A DNA stretch of 64,000 nt from Eubacterium sp. AF22-8LB (GCF_003458715.1 NZ_QRVI01000002.1:1-64000), one strand, 5' to 3'. Counted from the first letter of the stretch, positions 16,939 through 26,475 are shown. The notes: generated by a model not told the origin, from the sequence alone. Translations and numbers: made by a program.

Positions 16939-17865
16939 ATGGAACATATTAGTGTATTGTTGAATGAATCAATTGAAATGCTGAACATAAAAGAAGATGG
17001 AATTTATGTGGATTGCACACTGGGCAGAGGGGGGCACAGTAGTGAAATCTTGAAACGTTTAAAATCTGGACATTTATATGCGTTTGATTGTGATCAAAAT
17101 GCGATTGATGAAAGTATGCCGCGTTTAAAGGCGATTGGAGAAAATTTTACCGTGATTCATTCTCCTTTTGAAAATTTAAAGCGTGAGCTTGCCCAAAGAG
17201 GTGTCGACAAAGTCGATGGTATCTTTATGGATCTGGGTGTATCAAGTCCGCAATTTGACGATGGCCAAAGGGGGTTTAGCTATCGTATGAATGCAAGACT
17301 GGATATGCGTATGGATCAATCACAGGATTTGGATGCATATAAAGTTGTCAATACGTATGATAAGGAAGATTTGATTCGTATTTTAAAACGTTATGGCGAA
17401 GAGCCGTTTGCGGTCAAGATTGCCGATAGAATTGTAAAGGCACGTGAGAATGCACCGATTGAAACGACATTTGAACTTGTAGATGTCATTAAGTCGGCAC
17501 TTCCACAAGCTGTTTTACGTAAAAAAGGACATCCGGCAAAGCAGACTTTCCAGGCGATTCGTATTGAAGTAAATCATGAATTAGAGCAGCTAGAAACAGT
17601 TTTACAGGATGGCTTAACCATGTTGAAGCCACATGGACGAATGGCTGTTATTACATTTCATTCTTTAGAGGATCGAATTGTAAAAGAGATTTTTAAAGAG
17701 GTAGCCGTAGCTAAAAAAGTTAATAAGCGGCTTCCACAAGTGGGGACAGAAAATTTAGAATATCAGCTGGTGAATCGAAAACCGGTTTTAGCAAGTAGTG
17801 AAGAATTAGAAAATAATAATCGTGCGCATAGCGCAAAACTAAGAGGGATAGAAAAGAAAGGATGA
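16939..17865 (+). CDS. rsmH: 16S rRNA (cytosine-1402-N4)-methyltransferase
   Basis: Methylates N4 of C1402 in the 16S rRNA decoding site with S-adenosylmethionine. The 308-residue protein has the SAM loop VDCTLGRGGHS (residues 24-34), the GIFMDLGVSSPQFD motif and the C-terminal TFHSLEDRIVK motif. It sits in its usual place after mraZ, and its stop overlaps the ftsL start by four bases, so translation is coupled. Confidence 0.95.
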   Translation: MEHISVLLNESIEMLNIKEDGIYVDCTLGRGGHSSEILKRLKSGHLYAFDCDQNAIDESMPRLKAIGENFTVIHSPFENLKRELAQRGVDKVDGIFMDLGVSSPQFDDGQRGFSYRMNARLDMRMDQSQDLDAYKVVNTYDKEDLIRILKRYGEEPFAVKIADRIVKARENAPIETTFELVDVIKSALPQAVLRKKGHPAKQTFQAIRIEVNHELEQLETVLQDGLTMLKPHGRMAVITFHSLEDRIVKEIFKEVAVAKKVNKRLPQVGTENLEYQLVNRKPVLASSEELENNNRAHSAKLRGIEKKG

Positions 17866-18146
17866 TGCATATGCAAAGAAGTTTTAGATTAACAAGAATA
17901 CTTGTTTCAACTTTGCTTGCATTATCTGCGGTCTTCTACTGCGTATCAAAAACATGTGTGAATTCTTGGAATATCTCACTTTCTATGGAAGAGGACCAAT
18001 TGAGTCAGGAGATAGCTAAAAAAGAACAAACCGTTGAGGAACTTCAAAACGAGGTCAATACATTACAGGAAAAGGGAAGATTACTTGGAATGCTTGACAA
18101 TCAAGTATCGGATAATGAAAATAATATATATGTAATGGATGACTAG
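17862..18146 (+). CDS. ftsL: Cell division protein FtsL
   Basis: Small bitopic protein of the divisome that with DivIC/FtsB activates septal peptidoglycan synthesis. The 94-residue sequence has a short basic N-terminus, one membrane helix (about residues 14-32) and a coiled coil rich in E, Q and L (about 43-75). Identity rests on this architecture and on position between rsmH and the division PBP, since FtsL sequences diverge quickly. Starts at 17862, 17865 or 17871 are all possible; AAAGGA spacing slightly favours 17871. Confidence 0.8.
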   Translation: MMHMQRSFRLTRILVSTLLALSAVFYCVSKTCVNSWNISLSMEEDQLSQEIAKKEQTVEELQNEVNTLQEKGRLLGMLDNQVSDNENNIYVMDD

Positions 18147-18163
18147 ATGGAGTGGTGATGTAA

Positions 18164-20356
18164 ATGTCAGTTCGCAAAAGTAATAAAGAACTGTTAAAAA
18201 TGATATTGAGAATGACATTAATTGGAACATTAGTAATTGCTAGTGTTCTTTTCACTATGTTCTCTCATAAGCATATATGGTCACAAAAAAATGTCTTAGA
18301 TCCACGTATCGCTTCTAGTATTGTCACTAAAAAAATCACGGCGAAACGTGGAACTATTTATGATCGTAATAATACAGTTATTGCGCAACAAACAACGGCC
18401 TATACGATTGTTGCATATTTAGACAAGGGTGTAGTGGATATCAATGGAAATCCAAACTATGTTAAAAATGTTAAGGCGACGGCTAAAAAACTAAAGAGTG
18501 TTCTTGGGGATGAGGTCAATGAGAAGGCGCTAATTAAAATTATGAAGGCAGCTAAAAAGTCGGGCAAATCACAGACGGAATTGGGTGCGGGGACAAAGCG
18601 TATTAAAAAATCAACGATGAAGAAAATTAAGAAGCTCAATATTCCAGGGATTGGTTTTATTGATGCAGTGAGTCGTTATTATCCGGCAACGCCATATTCA
18701 TCAAACTTAATTGGTTTTGCTGCTTATGATGAGGATAAGCAGTCGATTATTGGAAAATTAGGGCTCGAATTATCTTTAAATGAGTTGTTAAAAGGAAAAG
18801 ATGGAAAGGAACAATATCAGCAGACGGTGGATGGCTCTAAGCTTCCAGGAACGACGAAGGTCATTGAACAGGCTGAAAATGGAAATGATGTTGTCTTAAC
18901 GTTGGATTCAAGCTTGCAGTCGACAGTGGAAACCCAGCTTCAAAAGACAATGGATAATGAAAAGGCCAAGTCGGCATGGTGTCTAGTGATGGAAGTAGAA
19001 ACGGGTAAGGTCTTAGCTTGGGCCAGCTATCCTACTTTTGATCAGAATGAACATAAGGAAATTCCTAGCTATCAAGATGCGATTTCTACAAGTACATACG
19101 AGTGTGGTTCGGTAATGAAGCCATTTACGTATGCGACAGCGATAGATACAAATGTGTATCCTTATAATAAGACTTTTACAGCGTATCAGTTTTGGTATGA
19201 CTATGATGCAAATACAGGAAAAATTGTGCGTGTTCCAAATGGTACCAAAACACCATATCCATATATTGGAGATGCTTTGGGGGCTAACTTTGGGGATATT
19301 ACCTTCGATAAAGGTTTAGCCTTTTCAAGTAACGTAGGTATTTGTGAGCTTTTGGCAAACTATATCAACTACAATCAATTTAGTGAATATCTTGATAAGT
19401 TTGGCTTCTTTCAACATGTGGATACGCCTTATGTAGATCAGTCTTTGGGAGTTAAAAATATTGGCTTGCCAACTGATTATCTATCGACTGGTTTTGGTCA
19501 GGCAAGTTCAATTACAGCTTTACAATTATGTCAAGCCTATACGTCAATCTTTAATGATGGTACGATGGTACGTCCTTATGTGATTGATTCAATTGTGGAT
19601 AGTGATACGGGTAATGTGATCAAAAAGTATAAGAAAAAGGCTGTAGGTACGCCGATTTCTGCACAGACAGCTAAAGAAGTGCAGGAATTGATGTCGCACG
19701 TTACAGATGATGGTGCGAGTGGTGAACGTTTTAAAGTGGATGGTATTGATCTATTGATGAAAACAGGTACAGGTCAGATTTATAATCAGGATCAAGGTCA
19801 ATATGATGAGTATTATCATACTTCGAGTATTATGGCGGCCGCTCCTGCGGATGATCCTAAGGTCATGGTTTATTATGGCTTGGTTTCAACGAATATCACG
19901 GGGTATTCAGCAGAACCATTTAAAAAAATTATGCGTGATACAATTCAAACCTATGGTATTTCGACTAATCCAACCAATGAAACGCAGGATGCGTATGAAA
20001 GCTGGGAAACGTACAAGATGCCAAGTCTAGTGAATCATACAGTGGATTATGCATATGAGAAGATGAAGGATAAAAAGGTGCATTATGAAGTTATTGGAGA
20101 TGGAAATAGTGTAACGAGTCAATATCCAAATGCGAATGTGACAATCAATTCGAATGATCGTGTATTTGTATTGACAAATGGTTCGAAGATCAGCATGCCA
20201 AATATGACGGGGTGGACGCGCAAGGATCTTACGGTATTCTGGCAATTGACGGGTATTAGTATCAAAACGAATGGGTATGGTAAGGTAACCAGTCAAAATG
20301 TGGAAGAGGGAACAACGATTTCAACGGACACAAAAATTGAATTAACATTAGAGTAA
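18164..20356 (+). CDS. pbpB: Division-type penicillin-binding protein with PASTA domains
   Basis: Class B PBP, the transpeptidase that cross-links septal peptidoglycan. The 730-residue protein has an N-terminal membrane anchor (about residues 15-36), a dimerisation region, and a transpeptidase domain with all three active-site motifs: SVMK at Ser316, SSN at 388-390 and KTGT at Lys533. Two PASTA repeats occupy about residues 620-730. It follows ftsL as ftsI/pbpB does in Firmicutes. A hairpin terminator follows, so the cluster ends here instead of continuing to mraY and murD. Confidence 0.93.
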   Translation: MSVRKSNKELLKMILRMTLIGTLVIASVLFTMFSHKHIWSQKNVLDPRIASSIVTKKITAKRGTIYDRNNTVIAQQTTAYTIVAYLDKGVVDINGNPNYVKNVKATAKKLKSVLGDEVNEKALIKIMKAAKKSGKSQTELGAGTKRIKKSTMKKIKKLNIPGIGFIDAVSRYYPATPYSSNLIGFAAYDEDKQSIIGKLGLELSLNELLKGKDGKEQYQQTVDGSKLPGTTKVIEQAENGNDVVLTLDSSLQSTVETQLQKTMDNEKAKSAWCLVMEVETGKVLAWASYPTFDQNEHKEIPSYQDAISTSTYECGSVMKPFTYATAIDTNVYPYNKTFTAYQFWYDYDANTGKIVRVPNGTKTPYPYIGDALGANFGDITFDKGLAFSSNVGICELLANYINYNQFSEYLDKFGFFQHVDTPYVDQSLGVKNIGLPTDYLSTGFGQASSITALQLCQAYTSIFNDGTMVRPYVIDSIVDSDTGNVIKKYKKKAVGTPISAQTAKEVQELMSHVTDDGASGERFKVDGIDLLMKTGTGQIYNQDQGQYDEYYHTSSIMAAAPADDPKVMVYYGLVSTNITGYSAEPFKKIMRDTIQTYGISTNPTNETQDAYESWETYKMPSLVNHTVDYAYEKMKDKKVHYEVIGDGNSVTSQYPNANVTINSNDRVFVLTNGSKISMPNMTGWTRKDLTVFWQLTGISIKTNGYGKVTSQNVEEGTTISTDTKIELTLE

Positions 20357-20376
20357 AGAGCAGCGATGCTCTTTTT
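20357..20376 (+). terminator. Terminator of the mraZ-pbpB unit
   Basis: Stem AGAGCA / TGCTCT with a GCGA loop and a T-run, directly after the stop. Confidence 0.75.
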
Positions 20377-20383
20377 CTATTCA

Positions 20384-20430
20384 TGACAAATGTAATATAT
20401 ATTGACAAGAAATGATATATTTGTCACAAT
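20384..20430 (+). promoter_or_regulatory. Promoter with overlapping inverted repeat
   Basis: TTGACA (20402-20407), 17 bases, CACAAT (20425-20430). The promoter is spanned by an inverted repeat, TGACAAATGTAA (20384-20395) and ATATATTTGTCA (20415-20426), matching at 11 of 12 positions with arm centres 31 bases apart (about three helical turns). This looks like an operator for a dimeric regulator of the permease gene. Confidence 0.5.
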
Positions 20431-20460
20431 TAAATTACAGTGAAAAAGGAGAGAGTAAAA

Positions 20461-21879
20461 ATGAATGATTCACAAAAAATGAAGTGGTACACACTTGCGT
20501 TTATGTGCTTTTCTACACTTTGGGGATTTGGAAACGTACTAAACGGATTTATGTACTTCAACGGAATTCAAGTTATCTTTTCTTGGATTTTGATGTTTGT
20601 GCTTTACTTCATACCTTATGCATTAATGGTAGGTGAGTTAGGTTCAGCATTTAAAAATTCAGGTGGAGGTGTAAGTTCTTGGATTCACGAAACAACAGGT
20701 CCTAAGGCTGCATACTATGCAGGTTGGACTTATTGGGCATGTCACATTACGTACATTGCTTCAAAGGGTTCTGGTGGTTTGAAAGCATTAAGCTGGATGA
20801 TTTTCCAAAACTCAGAAACTTATGCATCTTTTAACACAAAAGCTGTTCAGTTTGCGACATTAGCTGTATTGTTAGTATTCAGTTATGTAGCTAGTCGTGG
20901 TTTAAACCCATTAAAGAAAATGGCTACAATTGCAGGAACAAGTATGTTCGTTATGAGTATTCTTTATATTGTAATGATGTTTGCGGCTCCAGCTATTAAT
21001 CCAAGCGGTGGATATTTAACTCCGGACTTCAGCTTCAAAAACTTGATTCCAACATTTGACTGGAAATATTTCAGTTCATTGTCAATCTTAGTATTTGCGG
21101 TTGGTGGATGTGAAAAAATTTCACCTTATGTAAATAAAGTAGAAGATCCATCAAGAGGATTCCCTAAGAGTATGATCTTTGCAGCTATCATGGTTATCAT
21201 CTGTGCTATCTTTGGTACAATCGCTATGGGTATGATGTTTGATCCAGCTGTAATCGATGCAAACTTTGATTCATACAATGCGAATGGTTCTTATTGGGCA
21301 TTCCAAAGATTAGGTGAATATTATGGTATGGGTAATGTATTGATGATTGTTTATGCAGCATGTAACTGTATCGGACAATTCTCTACATTAGTCATTAGTA
21401 TTGATGCTCCATTACGAATGTTATTAGACAACGAAGATGCTCGTCAATATATTCCAAGTAAGTTATTACACAAAAATGATGCAGGTGCTTATTCAAATGG
21501 TATCATCATGGTTGATATCTTGGCAGGTGCAATCATCTTGGCTCAGGCTTTAGTTCCAAATGCAGATACAGTACTTCGTCAGTTAACTCAGTTAAACTCT
21601 GTAACAATGCCAATGCGTTACTTATGGGTATTCTTCGCTTATGTTATGTTGCGTAAGAAAACAGATTTATTCCACCGTGATTATAAGTTTGTGAAGAATA
21701 ACACAGTTGCGATTGTGTTTGGTGCATGGTGCTTTGTATTAACAGCAGCTTGCTGCTTGTTAGGTATGTACAAGGCTGGCGATATGTACACAACATTCTT
21801 AAATGTTATCACTCCAGTTGTTTTAACAGCATTAGGATTGATTTTACCAGCAATCAAGAAAAAAGAGGCAAAAAATTAA
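20461..21879 (+). CDS. APC-family amino-acid permease
   Basis: Secondary amino-acid transporter. The 472-residue protein has about 12 hydrophobic helices; the first contains TLWGFGNVLNG, matching the broken first helix of APC carriers related to the YjeM and glutamate/GABA-antiporter groups. The substrate cannot be assigned. ATG 20461 is chosen because AAGGAGAGAG lies just before it; an in-frame GTG 21 bases upstream precedes that site. It has its own promoter with a candidate operator and is followed after 54 bases by an M18 aminopeptidase. Confidence 0.88.
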   Translation: MNDSQKMKWYTLAFMCFSTLWGFGNVLNGFMYFNGIQVIFSWILMFVLYFIPYALMVGELGSAFKNSGGGVSSWIHETTGPKAAYYAGWTYWACHITYIASKGSGGLKALSWMIFQNSETYASFNTKAVQFATLAVLLVFSYVASRGLNPLKKMATIAGTSMFVMSILYIVMMFAAPAINPSGGYLTPDFSFKNLIPTFDWKYFSSLSILVFAVGGCEKISPYVNKVEDPSRGFPKSMIFAAIMVIICAIFGTIAMGMMFDPAVIDANFDSYNANGSYWAFQRLGEYYGMGNVLMIVYAACNCIGQFSTLVISIDAPLRMLLDNEDARQYIPSKLLHKNDAGAYSNGIIMVDILAGAIILAQALVPNADTVLRQLTQLNSVTMPMRYLWVFFAYVMLRKKTDLFHRDYKFVKNNTVAIVFGAWCFVLTAACCLLGMYKAGDMYTTFLNVITPVVLTALGLILPAIKKKEAKN

Positions 21880-21933
21880 TTTTGCCTTTTCTTCATATTT
21901 GTAGATAATAATAGTTGAGGAGATGTTTTTATA

Positions 21934-23256
21934 ATGAATACAGTAGAAATTTCAAATGAATTAATTCAATTTATTGAATCAAGTCCAAGTATGTTCCATT
22001 CAATCAAAACAATTCGTACATACTTAGAGGAAGATGGATTTACTTATCTTCCAGAATCAAAAGTTTGGGATGTCAAGGCGGGTGGAAAATATTATACAAT
22101 TCGTAACCACTCAAGCTTGATCGCATTTAAGGTGGGAAAGGATTTAGATTCTTATCACTTCCAAATGTGTGCAAGTCACTCAGATTCACCTACATACAAG
22201 GTTAAAAGTGTACCTGAGTTAGAAGGACCAAAAGAATACTTACGTCTTGATGTTGAAGCTTATGGTGGTATGATCGATAATACTTGGTTTGATCGTCCAT
22301 TAACAGTTGCAGGTCGTGTCCTTGTAAGAAATGGTTCTAAGATTGAATCTAAATTATTATATATCGATAAGGATATTTTAATGATTCCAAATGTGGCTAT
22401 CCACTTCAATCGTGAAGTAAATAATGGTTATAAATATAATCGTCAAATCGATTTGTGTCCAATGTTCTCTTGTGGTGCTTTGAAAAAAGGTGCTTTTGAC
22501 AAGATGGTTGCGGATGAATTAGGTGTGGATGTCAAGGATATCTTGGGTAAAGATTTATTCTTGGTGAACCGTCAAAAAGGATTGGTTTGGGGTTATGAAA
22601 ATGAGTTTGTTTCAAGTCCTAAATTGGATGACTTACAATGTGCATTCGTTTCATTAAAGGCATTTATGGAAGCTAAAAATGAAAAGAGTGTCAATGTGTA
22701 TTGCTGCTTCGATAATGAAGAAGTGGGATCTAACACAAAACAAGGTGCTATGTCTACATTCTTAAAGGATGTATTACACCGTATCAACAATGGTTTAGGT
22801 AAATCAGAAGAAGAATACTATCAAGCTATCGCGAAGACTTTCTTAGTTAGCTGTGATAATGCGCATGCCCTACATCCAAATCATTCTGAAAAGACAGATG
22901 CCGTTAACTATGTGACTATGAATGGTGGTATTGTCATTAAGGAAAGTGCAAACCAGAAATATACAACCGATGCGTTTAGTCGTGCTCTATTTACAGGTAT
23001 TTGTCAAAATGTAAATGTTCCAGTACAAAGCTTTGCGAATCGTTCCGATATTTTAGGTGGTTCAACATTGGGTAACTTGTCAAATACACAGGTAAGTGTT
23101 CATGCGGTAGACTTTGGTTTGGCTCAGCTTGCGATGCATTCTTGTTTTGAAACTGCCGGTGTTAAGGATACTGAATATGCGATTATCGCATTAAAGGAAT
23201 TCTATGAAACAAATGTGCAGATTGAAGAAGCTGAATCTGTATGTCTAGAGAAGTAA
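21934..23256 (+). CDS. M18 family aminopeptidase
   Basis: Two-metal (usually zinc) aminopeptidase preferring acidic or neutral N-terminal residues. The 440-residue protein carries the M18 motifs: the HSDSP metal site near residue 80, DNEEVGS near 255, and a later conserved SCDNAHALHPN loop. A ribosome site (GAGGAG) precedes the ATG. It follows the amino-acid permease and overlaps the next gene by 16 bases. Together with the M17 and M24 enzymes in this window it points to an active peptide economy. Confidence 0.92.
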   Translation: MNTVEISNELIQFIESSPSMFHSIKTIRTYLEEDGFTYLPESKVWDVKAGGKYYTIRNHSSLIAFKVGKDLDSYHFQMCASHSDSPTYKVKSVPELEGPKEYLRLDVEAYGGMIDNTWFDRPLTVAGRVLVRNGSKIESKLLYIDKDILMIPNVAIHFNREVNNGYKYNRQIDLCPMFSCGALKKGAFDKMVADELGVDVKDILGKDLFLVNRQKGLVWGYENEFVSSPKLDDLQCAFVSLKAFMEAKNEKSVNVYCCFDNEEVGSNTKQGAMSTFLKDVLHRINNGLGKSEEEYYQAIAKTFLVSCDNAHALHPNHSEKTDAVNYVTMNGGIVIKESANQKYTTDAFSRALFTGICQNVNVPVQSFANRSDILGGSTLGNLSNTQVSVHAVDFGLAQLAMHSCFETAGVKDTEYAIIALKEFYETNVQIEEAESVCLEK

Positions 23257-23786
23257 TCATTCAAAGAATAGAAAAGTCAGATTTGATCGAGGCCAAAAAG
23301 GAGTTAATGATTGAAATCATTCAGAATAAAAAAGAGGATGATTTCGATAAGAAGGTTGATCGTTTATATCGTCAGTTTTCTAAGAGCTCATCATTTAAGA
23401 AGCACGCGGAAAAAATGGTGGTTCGTGATGATGAAAAGCTAAAGATTTGTAACATGATGCTTGTGATGAGCGTAACATTGACGTTGTTCTTTTTTAAGGC
23501 GGTTCTTACGCAAAAGTTTATGGTCAACTTTAGTATTGATGCGATTATTGGGTGTGCAGCTTTTGTGTTTGCGTTTATGAATGTGAGAACGAAATATCGA
23601 ACGTTAAAGCGTTATGATTTGGTTCGTGACTTTATCTATTTGGATGTTTTATCTTTAATTTTATGTATATTATTTAAAATATCTTTTCCTGTACAGGTTG
23701 ATTTTTCATTAGTAATTCTGATTGTGGACTATTATTTGTGTAAGAAAAGATTTAGGGAAAAGGCATTTGAAAAATTAGAAGGGTAG
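23241..23786 (+). CDS. Membrane protein of unknown function
   Basis: I do not recognise this 181-residue protein. It has a charged N-terminal ~70 residues and then three or four hydrophobic segments (about residues 75-92, 99-115, 132-150, 152-165) and a basic C-terminus. It begins inside the last codons of the M18 gene (16-base overlap), so translational coupling is likely. A hairpin terminator overlaps its end. Confidence 0.7.
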   Translation: MSREVIIQRIEKSDLIEAKKELMIEIIQNKKEDDFDKKVDRLYRQFSKSSSFKKHAEKMVVRDDEKLKICNMMLVMSVTLTLFFFKAVLTQKFMVNFSIDAIIGCAAFVFAFMNVRTKYRTLKRYDLVRDFIYLDVLSLILCILFKISFPVQVDFSLVILIVDYYLCKKRFREKAFEKLEG

Positions 23787-23806
23787 GCTTGTGTCTGCCC
23801 TTTTTC
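23780..23806 (+). terminator. Terminator after the 181-residue membrane protein gene
   Basis: Stem GGGTAG / CTGCCC with one wobble pair, followed by five T. It overlaps the stop codon. Confidence 0.55.
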
Positions 23807-23889
23807 ATTGTGGAATTTAAAAAGAGAATCTTCTATTTTTAATTCAATTATGGTATTATTGTCTAGTAGTATGTAAAAGGAGACGTCGA

Positions 23890-25149
23890 ATGAGTAAGAA
23901 AAGAGTTTATGCGGCTATCGAAATTGCTGATCAAGAGATTCGTCTTATCGTTTTAGAGATATTTGAAGCTCGTTACAACGTTTTAAGAACAGAGCGAGTT
24001 GCTTGTTCAGGTGTAGATAAAAAACAAAAGATTGTCGATGAAAGTGCTATTGTTACAGCCATTCGTCAAGCTATAACGAATGCACAGGCAGCTTTAGGAT
24101 ACCGAATTGAGCGCGTATTGTTAGCTGTTCCTAGTGTAAATGTTATGCGTAGCTCACAAAAGGTACGCGTACAGATTGAAGATGGTACAAAGAATATTCG
24201 TTTGTTCCATATTCAGCAAGGCTATAAAAATGCCATTCAAAAACGATTGAATGAAGATGTAGAATTTGTCAATGCCAATAAGGTGACTTATGAAGTGAAT
24301 GGAAATGTAAGTCAAAAGCTTCCATTAAATCAGGAATGTGAAGATTTCATTATGGATGTGGATTTATTGTATGCAGATAAAGAAACAATCTATTCCTATG
24401 CACGTTGTGTAGAACAGGCAAATCTAGAAATCCTAGATCTTTGTCTAGATTCTTTTGCGATTGGTCAAGAAACAGCGGCATTAGCGCAAAGTACAGAAAG
24501 AGTAACAATTCAGATTGATTTGGAACAAAATCATTCTACTTTAGCTTTATTTAGTACAGGGCGTTTAATGACTTGTACAACTTTGGAATATGGATACTTA
24601 TGGTTCATTGAAGAAATCCAAAGAAAATATAAGTTAACGGATGATGTTTGTTATAGATTGCTACAGAATATTTTCTCTGGTCAGGAAGATGAAAACAGTG
24701 ATGTGATCATTTATATTGAACAAAGAGAAGATATGCGTGTCGAAATCACTGCAAATGAATTGGCTAAGGCTTGTTTGCCTCGTATTCGTCAATGGATTCA
24801 AGCTGTTAATGATGCTTGTTTGCCAATTGTTCGACAAGGAAAATCAAGATATGTCATTACAGGACAAGGAAGCAATATTCCTGTATTGAAGGATTTAGAT
24901 AAATCTTTCAATGCCAGTGCAATGATTTATCAGGAACAGGCAATCGGTGCTAGAGATGGTGCATTTGTTTGTGGCTTAGGTATGGCCTATGCTTGGCAGG
25001 ATATCAATCGTATTCACCATGATGATCGAATCAGTGCTAATAATAATGAATTAGAAGCAAGTATCGATGCAATCAATCAAAAGGCTCATACAGATGAGGG
25101 TGGATTTACAAAGAAACTAAAGAATGCTATTTTAGCAGAAGAAGAATAA
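23890..25149 (+). CDS. ftsA: Cell division protein FtsA
   Basis: Actin-like ATPase that tethers FtsZ filaments to the membrane. The 419-residue protein shows the SHS2 and actin-fold plan (MSKKRVYAAIEIADQEIRL start, phosphate-loop-like ITGQGSNIPVLKD near residue 325). The usual nucleotide-binding DxG motif of phosphate 1 is replaced by IEIAD, so it is a divergent FtsA. It has its own ribosome site (AAGGAG) and lies 21 bases upstream of ftsZ. Confidence 0.85.
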   Translation: MSKKRVYAAIEIADQEIRLIVLEIFEARYNVLRTERVACSGVDKKQKIVDESAIVTAIRQAITNAQAALGYRIERVLLAVPSVNVMRSSQKVRVQIEDGTKNIRLFHIQQGYKNAIQKRLNEDVEFVNANKVTYEVNGNVSQKLPLNQECEDFIMDVDLLYADKETIYSYARCVEQANLEILDLCLDSFAIGQETAALAQSTERVTIQIDLEQNHSTLALFSTGRLMTCTTLEYGYLWFIEEIQRKYKLTDDVCYRLLQNIFSGQEDENSDVIIYIEQREDMRVEITANELAKACLPRIRQWIQAVNDACLPIVRQGKSRYVITGQGSNIPVLKDLDKSFNASAMIYQEQAIGARDGAFVCGLGMAYAWQDINRIHHDDRISANNNELEASIDAINQKAHTDEGGFTKKLKNAILAEEE

Positions 25150-25170
25150 CAAAGAGAGGAAGAAAATTAT

Positions 25171-26280
25171 ATGACTGAATTTAATCAAGTAGCAAATATT
25201 AAAGTATTTGGTGTTGGTGGTGGTGGATCCAACGCTGTAAACCGCATGGTTGCTGATGGTGTTAAAGGTGTAGATTTCTATATCTGCAACACAGATGTAC
25301 AAGTAATGAAAAATTCTCCTTGTGACAATAAAATTGTTTTAGGAAAAGAAACAACTAAAGGTTTAGGTGCTGGTGGAAATCCTGAATATGGACGTAAAGC
25401 TGCTGAAGAAAGTGAAGGAGAGATCCGCGAATCTGTAAAAGGAAGCGACATGGTATTTATCACTGCTGGTATGGGTGGTGGAACAGGTACAGGTGCTGCT
25501 CCATTAATCGCTAAGATTGCTAAAGAAGAAGGTGCTTTAACAGTTGCTGTTGTAACTCGCCCATTCACTTTTGAAGGTCGTCGTCGTGCAAACAATGCAA
25601 AAGACGGTATTGAAGAATTGAAAAAATATGTTGATTCATTGATTATTGTATCAAATGACAACTTATTAGATGTAATTGGACGTAAACCAATCGAAGAAGC
25701 TTTCCAAGCTGCTGACAACGTATTACGCCAAGGTGTTCAGACTATCTCTGATTTAATTGCCGTTCCAGCATTAGTAAACTTAGACTTTGCTGACGTTCGT
25801 AGCGTTATGCAAAACCAAGGACGTGCTTTAATCGGTATTGGTATGGCAGAAGGAGAAGACAAAGCTATCTCTGCTGCTGAAAAAGCAATTCAATCACCAT
25901 TATTGGAAGCACAAATTTCTGGTGCTAAATCAGCTATCGTAAACATTACTGGTGGCGATAAAGTATCTTTATTCGATGCACAAAACGCTGTAGCTGTTAT
26001 CCAAGATGCAGCTGGTGGAGATGTTGACTGCATTTTCGGTATCGCAATCAATGAACAATTAGGTGATGCAATCATCGTTACAGTAATTGCTACTGGATTT
26101 GAAGAACCAAAAGAAAAACAACGTAAAAGACGTAGTGAACCTGTTGTAAAACAAGTCGCAAACGATGCATTGTTTACAGAACCTAAAATTCAATCACCAG
26201 TCAATCCTGGTGTTGTAACAAGTGTTGAAAATAACACAAGTGAAGACGAACAAATTCCTAACTTCTTCTTCAACCGCTAA
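25171..26280 (+). CDS. ftsZ: Cell division GTPase FtsZ
   Basis: Tubulin homologue that polymerises into the division ring. The 369-residue protein contains the N-terminal GGGGSNAVNRM loop, the tubulin signature GMGGGTGTGAA, the RR segment, and a C-terminal peptide (IPNFFFNR) matching the conserved tail that binds FtsA and other partners. AGAGAGGAAG precedes the ATG. A strong terminator follows, so no downstream genes such as sepF are attached. Confidence 0.97.
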   Translation: MTEFNQVANIKVFGVGGGGSNAVNRMVADGVKGVDFYICNTDVQVMKNSPCDNKIVLGKETTKGLGAGGNPEYGRKAAEESEGEIRESVKGSDMVFITAGMGGGTGTGAAPLIAKIAKEEGALTVAVVTRPFTFEGRRRANNAKDGIEELKKYVDSLIIVSNDNLLDVIGRKPIEEAFQAADNVLRQGVQTISDLIAVPALVNLDFADVRSVMQNQGRALIGIGMAEGEDKAISAAEKAIQSPLLEAQISGAKSAIVNITGGDKVSLFDAQNAVAVIQDAAGGDVDCIFGIAINEQLGDAIIVTVIATGFEEPKEKQRKRRSEPVVKQVANDALFTEPKIQSPVNPGVVTSVENNTSEDEQIPNFFFNR

Positions 26281-26293
26281 TAAATAAAAATTT

Positions 26294-26324
26294 GAGCAAG
26301 TCAAAAAATGACTTGCTCTTTTTT
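26294..26324 (+). terminator. Terminator of ftsAZ
   Basis: Ten-pair stem GAGCAAGTCA / TGACTTGCTC with an A5 loop, followed by six T. Confidence 0.9.
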
Positions 26325-26352
26325 AATATATTAAGAAATGGTTTCATAGAAT

Positions 26353-26378
26353 AAAAAAAACAGAGGATTTCTCCTCTG
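26353..26378 (-). terminator. Terminator of tRNA-Gln
   Basis: On the minus strand, stem CAGAGGA / TCCTCTG followed by eight T, directly after the tRNA. Confidence 0.85.
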
Positions 26379-26387
26379 CAATAGGCA

Positions 26388-26463
26388 TGGCTGGGGTACT
26401 TGGATTCGAACCAAGGAAATGTCAGATTCAGAGTCTGATGCCTTACCGCTTGGCTATACCCCA
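26388..26463 (-). tRNA. tRNA-Gln (anticodon CUG)
   Basis: A full cloverleaf reads on the minus strand. The acceptor stem TGGGGTA / TACCCCA, the GCCAAGCGGTAAGGC D-arm, the anticodon stem TCAGA / TCTGA with loop CTCTGAA, and the TTCGAAT T-loop are clear. The anticodon is CUG (Gln). Discriminator G and CCA are encoded. The usual Firmicutes tRNA-Gln is UUG, so this is the less common isoacceptor. It has its own promoter and terminator. Confidence 0.93.
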
Positions 26464-26475
26464 ATGTGCCTATTT

